DNA of 64,000 bases from Aphanomyces cochlioides (lineage: Eukaryota; Oomycota; Saprolegniomycetes; Saprolegniales; Verrucalvaceae). The stretch spans positions 1-64,000 of the forward strand of contig JAHQRK010000037.1 in NCBI GenBank assembly GCA_019828595.1. Direction: 5' to 3'. A model generated the notes under the pieces. It worked only from the letters and a program-made list of their open reading frames with translations, was not told the DNA's origin and searched no databases. Shown here piece after piece: positions 10,108 to 20,614 of the stretch; position 1 is the stretch's first letter, and each line of letters opens with the position of its first letter. A program made the position numbers and the translations under genes.

Positions 10108-13100
10108 CCAAGAAACCCGTTTCCGCACGCCAAGTCTCCACGACCGTGTTGCGTTCCATTGGCAACGCATCACAAACCACGCAGGCTCTTTGTTCTTTGA
10201 AGAGCCTATTTACCTGAAGTATCCACGTCGCCAGCCACTGGAGGTCTGGCTACGTTGATACATCCTCACTCTCCTTTGAAGAACGCCACTCAAGTCCCTC
10301 ATGACAACCCAGTGCTTCGTGGTCGTTATCTACAAGTGCGATGTACTCTGGGTCCACTGACAGTCGTTCTCCACAATATCTATGCGCCGGCAGCCTTCCA
10401 ACAACGAGCAAGTTACTTCGAAGAATTGCCACGCGACTTTCCTCCACATGCGCTCCACATTGTTGGAGGAGATTTCAACTGCACTCTCAACAAAGATTTG
10501 GATTCGTTGAGACCCAGTACCTCCACCATGGCCGGCACCCTTCAACTGGAACAATGGATGCACAGTTTGTCTCTGGTGGATCTGTTTCGCCGTCAAAACC
10601 CCGTGGCACGAGCCTTCACAAGTCCCACACTCACCAACCGACTCGACTACATCTTTTGTTCGTCCACCTTGGCGGGTCTTCGTCATTGGAAGGCGACGCA
10701 CATGCCACACGTTCCACAGGCTGACCACGTGGCTTGTCGTATCATCACAAAGCGTCAAACATTGCGCCATGGCTCTGGATCATGGAAAGCTCCAACTTGG
10801 CTACTTCGTCTACCACGAGCGGCCGAGATTGTTCATGGATGTCTGGATCGATTTTTGGACAAGTCTCCAACATTCCACAATATCTCCAAGGCCTACGACA
10901 TACTGGTCAATGATATCCGCTCCCAACTCAAAGAATTCCATTCTCAACGATTGGAGAAACAACGTCTGCCGTTGAAGAAGTTAGCTGTCGAGATCGCTTC
11001 GCTTTTGCAAGTCCCCAACATGCGTCAAGATTCAGTGCTGGTGGATCGAGTGCGAGACCTTCAAAAGCAAATTCACGAGCTGCAAGATCGAGACAAGCAG
11101 TTTCGTCAAGACCAGGCGTTCCAACTTCACTTGTACAAAGCAGAGCGCTCGTCCAAGTTCCACTTCATGTCCCCTGTCCCTACCCCCTTGAAGAAGACAG
11201 TCTTCAAAGAGTTGGTGGATGTCAATGGAAATGTTGTCTCCAATCAACAAGGCATGTCTGACGTCCTGGTCGACTACTACAAGGACTTGTTTGCAGCTCC
11301 CGAGGTGCAGCGATCTGGAGACGAAGTGTCGTCATTTCTGACCCCATTGACTCGACACAAGCAACTGCCAGAGCAAGCCCAGAAAGAGCTGTCGGCTCCC
11401 TTGCGCGCCAACGAGTTCTATCATGCTATTCGACACAGCAGTTCGAACTCAGCGCCAGGTCCCAACGCTCTGCCATTCGAAGTCCTCAAACTTGCACCTC
11501 ACAAGTGGTCGTTGGTATTGGAGCTGCTATTCACACACCAGCTCCATTCTCACCCTCGCTTGACTCCCATGCAACTTGTCAGTACGCTGGTGTTGCTGCA
11601 CAAGAAAGGCCCCAAGTCACAGGCCAAGAACTATCGGCCCATTAGCCTACTCAACACGGATGTGAAAATCCTGACGAGTATTCTGGCTTATCGACTCCAG
11701 CGCCACATTCGACACATCATCCACCCGGACCAGCAAGGCTTTATCTGTCGAAGCAATATCCAAACCAATATTGCACGACTGGATGACATGCTGCACCACA
11801 TCAAACTACACAGTCCGTCCTCGATGGTGGCACTGCTTGACTTTGAGAAAGCTTTTGATCGCGTGGACCACGCGTACTTGCTCCGCGTCCTCCGTCACTA
11901 TGGCTTTCCCGAAACCTTTGTTGACATGGTTCGCGTACTGTACTCGGGCCGCAAGTCTCGCATCTTGGTGAACGGCTTCTTGTCCAAGCCAGTTCACATC
12001 TCACGCGGTGTGTTGCAAGGTGATCCACTGTCGCCACTTCTGTTTGTGATCGCTTTGGAACCGATGTGCCAACTCCTACGGCAACACTCCAACTATGGCA
12101 TCAAGTGTGGGGATCGCTACCACACTGGGAGTTACTTTGCCGACGACTCGCAACTCTATGCGGCAAATGAGACGTGCCTCCACCGGCAGCTTGCATTGGT
12201 TCAAACCTTTTGCGACAAGTCTGGTTTCCGACTCAACGTAGACAAGACCCAAATTCTGACCTACAGCCAGTTGAATGGGAACCTTGCCTCACTACAAGTT
12301 ACTTCCGACAGTCCCGTGAAGGCTCTTGGTATCTTGGTTGCGCCCAATCTTTCTCCATTGGCACGTTTCAATTACGTGTTTGAGAAGTTTGTGGCTCGCT
12401 TGTCTTTGTGGCTCTACAAGGCTCGAACCATGGCCGGAAAAGTCACTATCCTGCACAGCATATGTCTGCCTGTGTTATGGTACCAACTGGCTTTTGTCCC
12501 TGCCGACAAAGACCTGGCCAAAAAGATCGACAAGGCCATGCTTCAATTTATGCATGGTGAAGAAATCAACCCATCCTCCTCTGTCCATGGCCTCCGTTTG
12601 ATCAAAAAGGAGATCATATTCATGCCGAAGAAGTCCGGTGGCTTAGGCCTGCACCATGCACTTGCTTTATGGCAACAACACAACCGCTCTGTCATGATCA
12701 GATGCATTCAAGCCATCACCACCCCACCCCGCAAGTCTGCCATGTCCGCCTGGATTACGCCGGGCTATACTCTCCTCGAGAAGGCTTTTCATCCATGGGG
12801 TTCCCCCCGAGATCTCCTCTTGGCAAATGGCTCTTCTGCATTCATCAGACAACTGTACAAGAATCCCAATATCACTCCAATATGGAAAGCCTTATTGAGT
12901 AGCTGGTTTGAATCCCGCTGGACTCCGTACGGCTGTCCAAATCACATCTCATCTTTGGATGTTCCCCTTTGGCACAACTCGTATCTGCCTGGACTCGAAG
13001 ACCTATACGATCAGTGCTCTACATCGACGCAAGACCAAGCCAATGTATTGGCTTCGCTTCACATCACGAAGTTGTCGCATTTGTTGACTCCGTGTCAGCG

Positions 13101-14019
13101 AGTTTGGCCAGCTTCGATCTTGTTCGACAAAATCAACCGTGCCTGCCGCCAAGCCAATTTTGTCCCTCCAACGAAACAATGGATCTCAATCTTGGTGACC
13201 AAGTTATCACGATTGTTTGAGATTGTTTCTGAAGAGGATGCTCCCGTGTTCCACTTGCCGACGCCAAGCTCTGAATGGATGGAATGGCACTGGATAATTC
13301 ACCCTGACTCGAGTCCGATCTTGTTGGCGCTTGCGACTTCGAAATCGGCTAAGATCAGAGCTTCTCCAGCTGTCAGCTCGTCCATTCTTCCTACCAAGCA
13401 TCTCAACCTGCCATCCAACTTTTACGAAGACCCCAAGCGCCTTACCCAACTTGCCGCCTTCCTCCAACCCGACCACATTCTCCCTCGATATGGAGAGTTC
13501 ATTTTCAAGACCCTTCTCCGCGCCAACGCCATGCAATATCTGTTTCAGTACCAAGACCCCAAGCCGACGTGTGTCTTCTGTCGTGTCAATGAGACGTACG
13601 AGCACTTCCTGTTCTCTTGTGGATATGGTCAATCTGTTTGGTATTTCTTCAAGGCGATCCAGCGACTGCTCGAGTGTTCCTTTCCGTCCACGTGTCTGGA
13701 AATGTTCTACGAGACGCCCAAGCCGTCCGATGGATACTACATCCGTGGCTATCTGAAGATCTGGCCGATTGTCCGAGCCTGCGTGTATTATCAAATATGG
13801 CTCCAACGTGCCGATCGCACCTTTCGACCCGACCTCACAGCGAAGAGTCCGATGGAAGTTGCCATTCATGCTGCCTCTTTGATCAAGCTACATCTACAAC
13901 AGCTCCTGGTTGATCTCCCTCTCAAGAAGGGATACACCAAGGTATTCAATGTGCTCAAGCATCTATCTTCGGACCCCTGGTTACGTCAACACGCCATTCC
14001 TGACAGTGTCGTTTCATGA
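10108..14019 (+). pseudogene. ORF2 of copy C, 5'-truncated, one frameshift
   Basis: The fragment begins at about residue 49 of the polyprotein (the QET motif). A C is missing in the short C run near 10214, which separates the first 35 codons from the rest. From 10255 the frame is open to the TGA at 14017-14019 (1254 codons), with the rest of the endonuclease, the linker, the RT and the CCHC motif. One RT residue differs from all other copies: GFICRSN in place of GFIRRSN near 11745. Confidence 0.8.
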
Positions 14020-14164
14020 GTGAGCTGACGGCTCACCACTTCATCTCCTGTTCAATGACCACTTTGCCATATTCTGTTTTCCAAGTTCTATTTATACAGT
14101 ACGAGGCAAATTAGTAAGTCATTAGGGCCTTTGCTCAAAAATAAGGTTAATACAACTCATTTAA
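10108..14164 (+). mobile_element. LINE copy C, right-hand part
   Basis: The copy begins inside the endonuclease region of ORF2 (CCAAGAAACCC) directly after the end of copy B and runs to CATTTAA at 14164. Its 3' UTR is the middle haplotype (GAGCTGACGG, CACCAC). As for B, the left half would lie off the window if the nested model is right. Confidence 0.9.
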
Positions 14165-15092
14165 CCCCAGTCCCAAGTGTACGAGCTCACAGTCAAGTTG
14201 GGCGAAGGCTACAAGGACTGGTCCGAAAAAGTCATCTGCGATCAATTTGTCAAGGAAAATCCTGGTTCGTTATGGGGCTCCAAATTTCCGAACATTTTGA
14301 TCCACAAGAAGAACCCACAGACCATTGTGATCTCAAGTTACAACTTGTCTACGTGCGTGGAAATGGGAGGCACAACGTTTCGACTTGGTGGCAAAGACTT
14401 CCTGGTTCCCAAGTACTCGCGTTATGGCAACAACTACTACGTTACGTTCAACAAGGTCAGTCACCCTTCGATGGCCAAGGCGATTGTCAAGAAAATGGCT
14501 GCATTGACCAAGTCAGTGATAGCAGCATTCAACCCTACTGCTGGTCAGAACATCAAGTCGCCGCATTTGAGAGTCATTTTCAAGTCGTCTGCGCCTCCTG
14601 CAGTGCTGGTGCCAAAATCCGGCGACGCACTACGCGAAATCACCATTACGGATCCGTCGGGTCAGCCTTTTGTCGTCGTGTTTCAGCACAAGATCGCTGC
14701 TCTGAACAAGACATTGCCTCCGTCGATTGTTTCACGACGTGCAGAGGCCAAGGCTGAAAAAGCGAAGGCAAAAGCGGCCAAGGCAGCGGCAAAATCTCCT
14801 CCGTCAGGAGAAAAAGAACCTGAACATGATGGAGACGATCATGATCAAGACCCTGGAACAAATGCGGAAGGCAAGGCCGACTCAACTGAGGCATCTGAAG
14901 ATCGTCAAGATGAACAACCACAGCCAACAGCTCCTTCTCATGGCTCTGATGTCGATATGTCTGGTGACAGCGATCCCCCTAACAACAATGGACAAGACAA
15001 ACAACAAGAAGATGTGGAAATGTCTACCAACGAATCGCCCGCTCTTGCTCCACCAAGTGAGCAGCCCAAGAACTCGCTGGACCTTCAATTGG
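14165..15092 (+). mobile_element. LINE copy D, piece 1 of 3 (ORF1 middle)
   Basis: The piece starts at CCCCAGTCC after copy C and ends at GCTGGACCTTCAATTGG, where antisense copy E is inserted. The same 17 bases reappear at 18216, where D resumes. The ORF1 frame is open throughout: it covers the conserved central domain, the Lys/Ala-rich stretch and the acidic Gln/Asp-rich linker. Confidence 0.9.
15076..15092 (+). repeat. Target-site duplication of copy E, left
   Basis: GCTGGACCTTCAATTGG (17 bp) is repeated exactly at 18216-18232. The two copies flank antisense copy E and rejoin to the uninterrupted ORF1 sequence seen in X, M and N. Confidence 0.92.
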
Positions 15093-18000
15093 TTAAATGA
15101 GTTGTATTAACCTTATTTTTGAGCAAAGGCCCTAATGACTTACTAATTTGCCTCGTACTGTATAAATAGAACTTGGAAAACAGAATATGGCAAAGTGGTC
15201 ATTGAACAGGAGATGAAGTGGTGAGCCGTCAGCTCACTCATGAAACGACGCTGTCAGGAATGGCGTGTTGACGTAACCAGGGGTCCGAAGATAGATGCTT
15301 GAGCACATTGAATACCTTGGTGTATCCCTTCTTGAGAGGGAGATCAACCAGGAGCTGTTGTAGATGTAGCTTGATCAAAGAGGCAGCATGAATGGCAACT
15401 TCCATCGGACTCTTCGCTGTGAGGTCGGGTCGAAAGGTGCGATCGGCACGTTGGAGCCATATTTGATAATACACGCAGGCTCGGACAATCGGCCAGATCT
15501 TCAGATAGCCACGGATGTAGTATCCATCGGACGGCTTGGGCGTCTCGTAGAACATTTCCAGACACGTGGACGGAAAGGAACACTCGAGCAGTCGCTGGAT
15601 TGTCTTGAAGAAATACCAAACAGATTGACCATATCCACAAGAGAACAGGAAATGCTCGTACGTCTCATTGACACGACAGAAGACACACGTCGGCTTGGGG
15701 TCTTGGTACTGAAACAGATATTGCATGGCGTTGGCGCGGAGAAGGGTCTTGAAAATGAACTCTCCATATCGAGGGAGGATGTGGTCGGGTTGGAGGAAGG
15801 CGGCAAGTTGGGTAAGGCGCTTGGGGTCTTCGTAAAAGTTGGATGGCAGGTTGAGATGCTTGGTAGGAAGAATGGACGAGCTGACAGCTGGAGAAGCTCT
15901 GATCTTAGCCGATTTCGAAGTCGCAAACGCCAACAAGATCGGACTCGAGTCAGGGTGAATCATCCAGTGCCATTCCATCCATTCAGAGCTTGGCGTCGGC
16001 AAGTGGAACACGGGAGCATCCTCTTCAGAAACAATCTCAAACAATCGTGATAACTTAGTCACCAAGATTGAGATCCATTGTTTCGTTGGAGGGACAAAAT
16101 TGGCTTGGCGGCAGGCACGGTTGATTTTGTCGAACAAGATCGAAGCTGGCCAAACTCGCTGACACGGAGTCAACAAATGCGACAACTTCGTGATGTGAAG
16201 CGAAGCCAATACATTGGCTTGGTCTTGCGTCGATGTAGAGCACTGATCGTATAGGTCTTCGAGTCCAGGCAGATACGAGTTGTGCCAAAGGGGAACATCC
16301 AAAGATGAGATGTGATTTGGACAGCCGTACGGAGTCCAGCGGGATTCAAACCAGCTACTCAATAAGGCTTTCCACATTGGAGTGATATTGGGATTCTTGT
16401 ACAGTCGTCTGATGAATGCAGAAGAGCCATTTGCCAAGAGGAGATCTCGGGGGGAACCCCATGGATGAAAAGCCTTCTCGAGGAGAGTATAGCCCGGCGT
16501 AATCCAGGCGGACATGGCAGACTTGCGGGGTGGGGTGGTGATGGCTTGAATGCATCTGATCATGACAGAGCGGTTGTGTTGTTGCCATAAAGCAAGTGCA
16601 TGGTGCAGGCCTAAGCCACCGGACTTCTTCGGCATGAATATGATCTCCTTTTTGATCAAACGGAGGCCATGGACAGAGGAGGATGGGTTGATTTCTTCAC
16701 CATGCATAAATTGAAGCATGGCCTTGTCGATCTTTTTGGCCAGGTCTTTGTCGGCAGGGACAAAAGCCAGTTGGTACCATAACACAGGCAGACATATGCT
16801 GTGCAGGATAGTGACTTTTCCGGCCATGGTTCGAGCCTTGTAGAGCCACAAAGACAAGCGAGCCACAAACTTCTCAAACACGTAATTGAAACGTGCCAAT
16901 GGAGAAAGATTGGGCGCAACCAAGATACCAAGAGCCTTCACGGGACTGTCGGAAGTAACTTGTAGTGAGGCAAGGTTCCCATTCAACTGGCTGTAGGTCA
17001 GAATTTGGGTCTTGTCTACGTTGAGTCGGAAACCAGACTTGTCGCAAAAGGTTTGAACCAATGCAAGCTGCCGGTGGAGGCACGTCTCATTTGCCGCATA
17101 GAGTTGCGAGTCGTCGGCAAAGTAACTCCCAGTGTGGTAGCGATCCCCACACTTGATGCCATAGTTGGAGTGTTGCCGTAGGAGTTGGCACATCGGTTCC
17201 AAAGCGATCACAAACAGAAGTGGCGACAGTGGATCACCTTGCAACACACCGCGTGAGATGTGAACTGGCTTGGACAAGAAGCCGTTCACCAAGATGCGAG
17301 ACTTGCGGCCCGAGTACAGTACGCGAACCATGTCAACAAAGGTTTCGGGAAAGCCATAGTGACGGAGGACGCGGAGCAAGTACGCGTGGTCCACGCGATC
17401 AAAAGCTTTCTCAAAGTCAAGCAGTGCCACCATCGAGGACGGACTGTGTAGTTTGATGTGGTGCAGCATGTCATCCAGTCGTGCAATATTGGTTTGGATA
17501 TTGCTTCGACGGATAAAGCCTTGCTGGTCCGGGTGGATGATGTGTCGAATGTGGCGCTGAAGTCGATAAGCCAGAATACTCGTCAGGATTTTCACATCCG
17601 TGTTGAGTAGGCTAATGGGCCGATAGTTCTTGGCTTGTGACTTGGGGCCTTTCTTGTGCAGCAACACCAGCGTACTGACAAGTTGCATGGGAGTCAAGCG
17701 AGGGTGAGAATGGAGCTGGTGTGTGAATAGCAGCTCCAATACCAACGACCACTTGTGAGGTGCAAGTTTGAGGACTTCGAATGGCAGAGCGTTGGGACCT
17801 GGCGCTGAGTTCGAACTGCTGTGTCGAATAGCATGATAGAACTCGTTGGCGCGCAAGGGAGCCGACAGCTCTTTCTGGGCTTGCTCTGGCAGTTGCTTGT
17901 GTCGAGTCAATGGGGTCAGAAATGACGACACTTCGTCTCCAGATCGCTGCACCTCGGGAGCTGCAAACAAGTCCTTGTAGTAGTCGACCAGGACGTCAGA

Positions 18001-18215
18001 CATGCCTTGTTGATTGGAGACAACATTTCCATTGACATCCACCAACTCTTTGAAGACTGTCTTCTTCAAGGGGGTAGGGACAGGGGACATGAAGTGGAAC
18101 TTGGACGAGCGCTCTGCTTTGTACAAGTGAAGTTGGAACGCCTGGTCTTGACGAAACTGCTTGTCTCGATCTTGCAGCTCGTGAATTTGCTTTTGAAGGT
18201 CTCGCACTCGATCCA
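15093..18215 (-). mobile_element. LINE copy E, antisense, 5'-truncated, inserted in D
   Basis: The 3' end (read as TTAAATGAG on the plus strand) is at 15093. The truncated 5' end is at 18215, inside ORF2 between endonuclease and RT. It is flanked by a perfect 17-bp duplication. On its own strand the 3' end is followed by CCAATTG, which obeys the CC rule of the other insertions. The 3' UTR is the middle haplotype, the same as its host D. Confidence 0.93.
15238..18214 (-). CDS. ORF2 RT part of copy E, open, 5'-truncated
   Basis: The frame is open on the minus strand from the truncation to the TGA at 15238. It starts at the LDRVRDLQKQIHELQ segment, a probable coiled coil after the endonuclease, and keeps the full RT domain and the CCHC motif. 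The frame runs backwards into antisense ORF1 sequence of D, which adds unrelated residues at the N-terminus. It has no start codon of its own and no known promoter. Confidence 0.75.
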
Positions 18216-18232
18216 GCTGGACCTTCAATTGG
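18216..18232 (+). repeat. Target-site duplication of copy E, right
   Basis: This is the exact repeat of 15076-15092. Beyond it the ORF1 sequence of D continues as GTAACGGGC. Confidence 0.92.
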
Positions 18233-19045
18233 TAACGGGCTACCGGTCTGGACCAGCTCCAAAACGTACTTTGCCTTCGTCCCCACGTTTGGATCCCCTG
18301 CCGACATCCAACCGTTTTCATATCCTCGAAGAAGACGACGTGGAACTCTCGTTTGAAGACTTTGCAGTGCCTCGAATTGTATTGGAAGATTCAAGTGCGC
18401 CACGCCCGAAAAAGACCAAAGGCAAAGCGAAGAAACAACGACTTAACAAGTCTGCTGCAGCCCACCTCGAATTGGCGAAGAAGATCATTCGAGACAAGAA
18501 AGTCGAAGGCAGTATCACCGAATGTCAACGCATTTTGCGAGATGATCCTCAGCTCGTTGCACATGCTATGTACGCACAAGATGAAGACCTCAGTTTGTTT
18601 CAGTCACTTGTTGCAACCAAGACTATTGAGCACAAGATGGCTTTGTTAAAAGCTCAAGGCAAGCCTCACAACTACAAACATCACGTCAACTTCATGGCTC
18701 AATACAAGATTCACCCGTCAGAAATCTTGGAAGAATTGACCACGGACATACCAGAGATCAAGCGCATCCTCTTTGCACTTGCTACGATTGACTTATTCCT
18801 CTCAAATCGGGCCCCAGACCTCTACACAAACTCGGAGGCACTGACTGTTCTATTGAACCAAGAAGCAACAAGATTGCCTGACACCAACTGCTTGACGGAC
18901 TGGTCGCTGTTTGCTTTGATCGAAAACTTCAGCGACAATCTCGAGAAGTTCACTTTGCCGGCTCCCGTCTTGTCGGCCATCTCGATGCTCAAAAGCATCA
19001 CCAACAATTACCACATCGACGAGCTCTGCAGCAAAGCTCACCACT

Positions 19046-19059
19046 CCATGAACGCCGAC
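19046..19059 (+). repeat. Target-site duplication of copy X, left
   Basis: CCATGAACGCCGAC (14 bp) is repeated exactly at 27592-27605. One extra A (19060) lies between it and the element's 5' end; it is a candidate untemplated base. Confidence 0.92.
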
Positions 19060-19061
19060 AA

Positions 19062-19081
19062 CTTCCGAATTTGCCTCGTAC
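19062..19081 (+). repeat. 5' arm of the 5'/3' inverted repeat (copy X)
   Basis: CTTCCGAATTTGCCTCGTAC matches the reverse complement of the 3' UTR segment at 27526-27545 at 18 of 20 positions; the central 14 bases are perfect. The same pair exists in every copy that keeps both ends. Terminal inverted repeats are not a usual LINE feature. Confidence 0.75.
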
Positions 19082-19447
19082 CCCTCAAGTCAAGAAGTTA
19101 TCAAGTGCCGCCGCGCTCAAAATGTCCAACGCCAACAGCTGTTCCGAGCTCCGTGAGACCAACACTCACGGAGTCACCATCATTCCAGGTATTGTATCAC
19201 CTCACCCACTTTCGTCGTCCAATCAGGATGGCGGAAGTGGTGTGAGTAATGTCTCTACACCTAACCCTAGGGCCGAAGTGGAGGTCGAGTTCGACCCCAA
19301 CAGCGTCTCTGGAGACCAATCTGCGTCTCGCTCCACCAGCGCTTCACCTGGTGCTCCACTCGCCGGAGTTCCAGGAGGGGTCAACCTCAGTGGGTCAGTG
19401 GTTGACCCCCAGACCACTGTCGTTAACTTGTCTAGCGAAGCCCTCAC

Positions 19448-19462
19448 TCAGGAGGGCGAACC
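19448..19462 (+). repeat. Target-site duplication of copy Y, left
   Basis: TCAGGAGGGCGAACC (15 bp) is repeated exactly at 20600-20614. This is the only junction with TC in place of CC after the element's 3' end. Confidence 0.9.
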
Positions 19463-20453
19463 GCAAGACCAAGCCAATGTATTGGCTTCGCTTCACATCA
19501 CGAAGTTGTCGCATTTGTTGACTCCGTGTCAGCGAGTTTGGCCAGCTTCGATCTTGTTTGACAAAATCAACCGTGCCTGCCGCCAAGCCAATTTTGTCCC
19601 TCCAACGAAACAATGGATCTCAATCTTGGTGACCAAGTTATCACGATTGTTTGAGATTGTTTCTGAAGAGGATGCTCCCGTGTTCCACTTGCCGACGCCA
19701 AGCTCTGAATGGATGGAATGGCACTGGATGATTCACCCTGACTCGAGTCCGATCTTGTTGGCGTTTGCGACTTCGAAATCGGCTAAGATCAGAGCTTCTC
19801 CAGCTGTCAGCTCGTCCATTCTTCCTACCAAGCATCTCAACCTGCCATCCAACTTTTACGAAGACCCCAAGCGCCTTACCCAACTTGCCGCCTTCCTCCA
19901 ACCCGACCACATTCTCCCTCGATATGGAGAGTTCATTTTCAAGACCCTTCTCCGCGCCAACGCCATGCAATATCTGTTTCAGTACCAAGACCCCAAGCCG
20001 ACGTGTGTCTTCTGTCGTGTCAATGAGACGTACGAGCATTTCCTGTTCTCTTGTGGATATGGTCAATCTGTTTGGTATTTCTTCAAGGCGATCCAGCGAC
20101 TGCTCGAGTGTTCCTTTCCGTCCACGTGTCTGGAAATGTTCTACGAGACGCCCAAGCCGTCCGATGGATACTACATCCGTGGCTATCTGAAGATCTGGCC
20201 GATTGTCCGAGCCTGCGTGTATTATCAAATATGGCTCCAACGTGCCGATCGCACCTTTCGACCCGACCTCACAGCGAAGAGTCCGATGGAAGTTGCCATT
20301 CATGCTGCCTCTTTGATCAAGCTACATCTACAACAGCTCCTGGTTGATCTCCCTCTCAAGAAGGGATACACCAAGGTATTCAATGTGCTCAAGCATCTAT
20401 CTTCGGACCCCTGGTTACGTCAACACGCCATTCCTGACAGCGTCGTTTCATGA
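19463..20453 (+). CDS. ORF2 C-terminal fragment of copy Y, fused in frame to ORF1 of X
   Basis: The fragment holds the C-terminal 330 codons of ORF2 with the CCHC motif, in frame to the TGA at 20451-20453. By chance the frame joins the N-terminal ORF1 frame of X, so from the ATG at 19122 a 443-aa ORF1-ORF2 fusion is open. It has no RT or endonuclease. The duplication on both sides shows this is an insertion product and not a designed fusion gene. Confidence 0.75.
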
Positions 20454-20599
20454 GTGAGCTAACGGCTCACTCACTTCATCTCCTGTTCAATGACCACTTT
20501 GCCATATTCTGTTTTCCAAGTTCTATTTATACAGTACGAGGCAAATTAGTAAGTCATTAGGGCTTTTGCTCAAAAATAAGGTTAATACAACTCATTTAA
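19463..20599 (+). mobile_element. LINE copy Y, short 5'-truncated insertion in X
   Basis: A 1137-bp fragment carries the last third of ORF2 and the complete 3' UTR, and is flanked by a 15-bp duplication. The 3' UTR has the youngest haplotype (GAGCTAACGG and GGGCTTTT), shared only with copy A. That agrees with Y being inside X, which is inside D. Confidence 0.93.
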
Positions 20600-20614
20600 T
20601 CAGGAGGGCGAACC
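20600..20614 (+). repeat. Target-site duplication of copy Y, right
   Basis: This is the exact repeat of 19448-19462. X continues beyond it with ACTGGGGCC. Confidence 0.9.

Larger units (their letters stand above)
18216..19059 (+). mobile_element. LINE copy D, piece 2 of 3 (ORF1 C-terminal part)
   Basis: D resumes after E and runs to CCATGAACGCCGAC, where copy X is inserted. The ORF1 frame stays open and encodes the conserved C-terminal domain from the TGYRSGPAPKRTL segment onward. One substitution is specific to this copy (IEHKMALL in place of IERKMALL, near 18631). Confidence 0.9.
19061..19462 (+). mobile_element. LINE copy X, piece 1 of 2 (full 5' end)
   Basis: The piece begins with the exact family 5' end ACTTCCGAATTTGCC and is cut at GGAGGGCGAACC by the insertion of copy Y. 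X continues at 20600. Joined, X is about 7.38 kb and complete. Confidence 0.93.

Noticed and set aside
19448..20614. A spliced or internally deleted element at 19462/19463
   Set aside because: At first it looks like a 6-kb internal deletion or a retro-copied splice. There are no GT-AG ends, and the 15-bp duplication at 20600 shows that Y is a separate insertion and that X continues after it.
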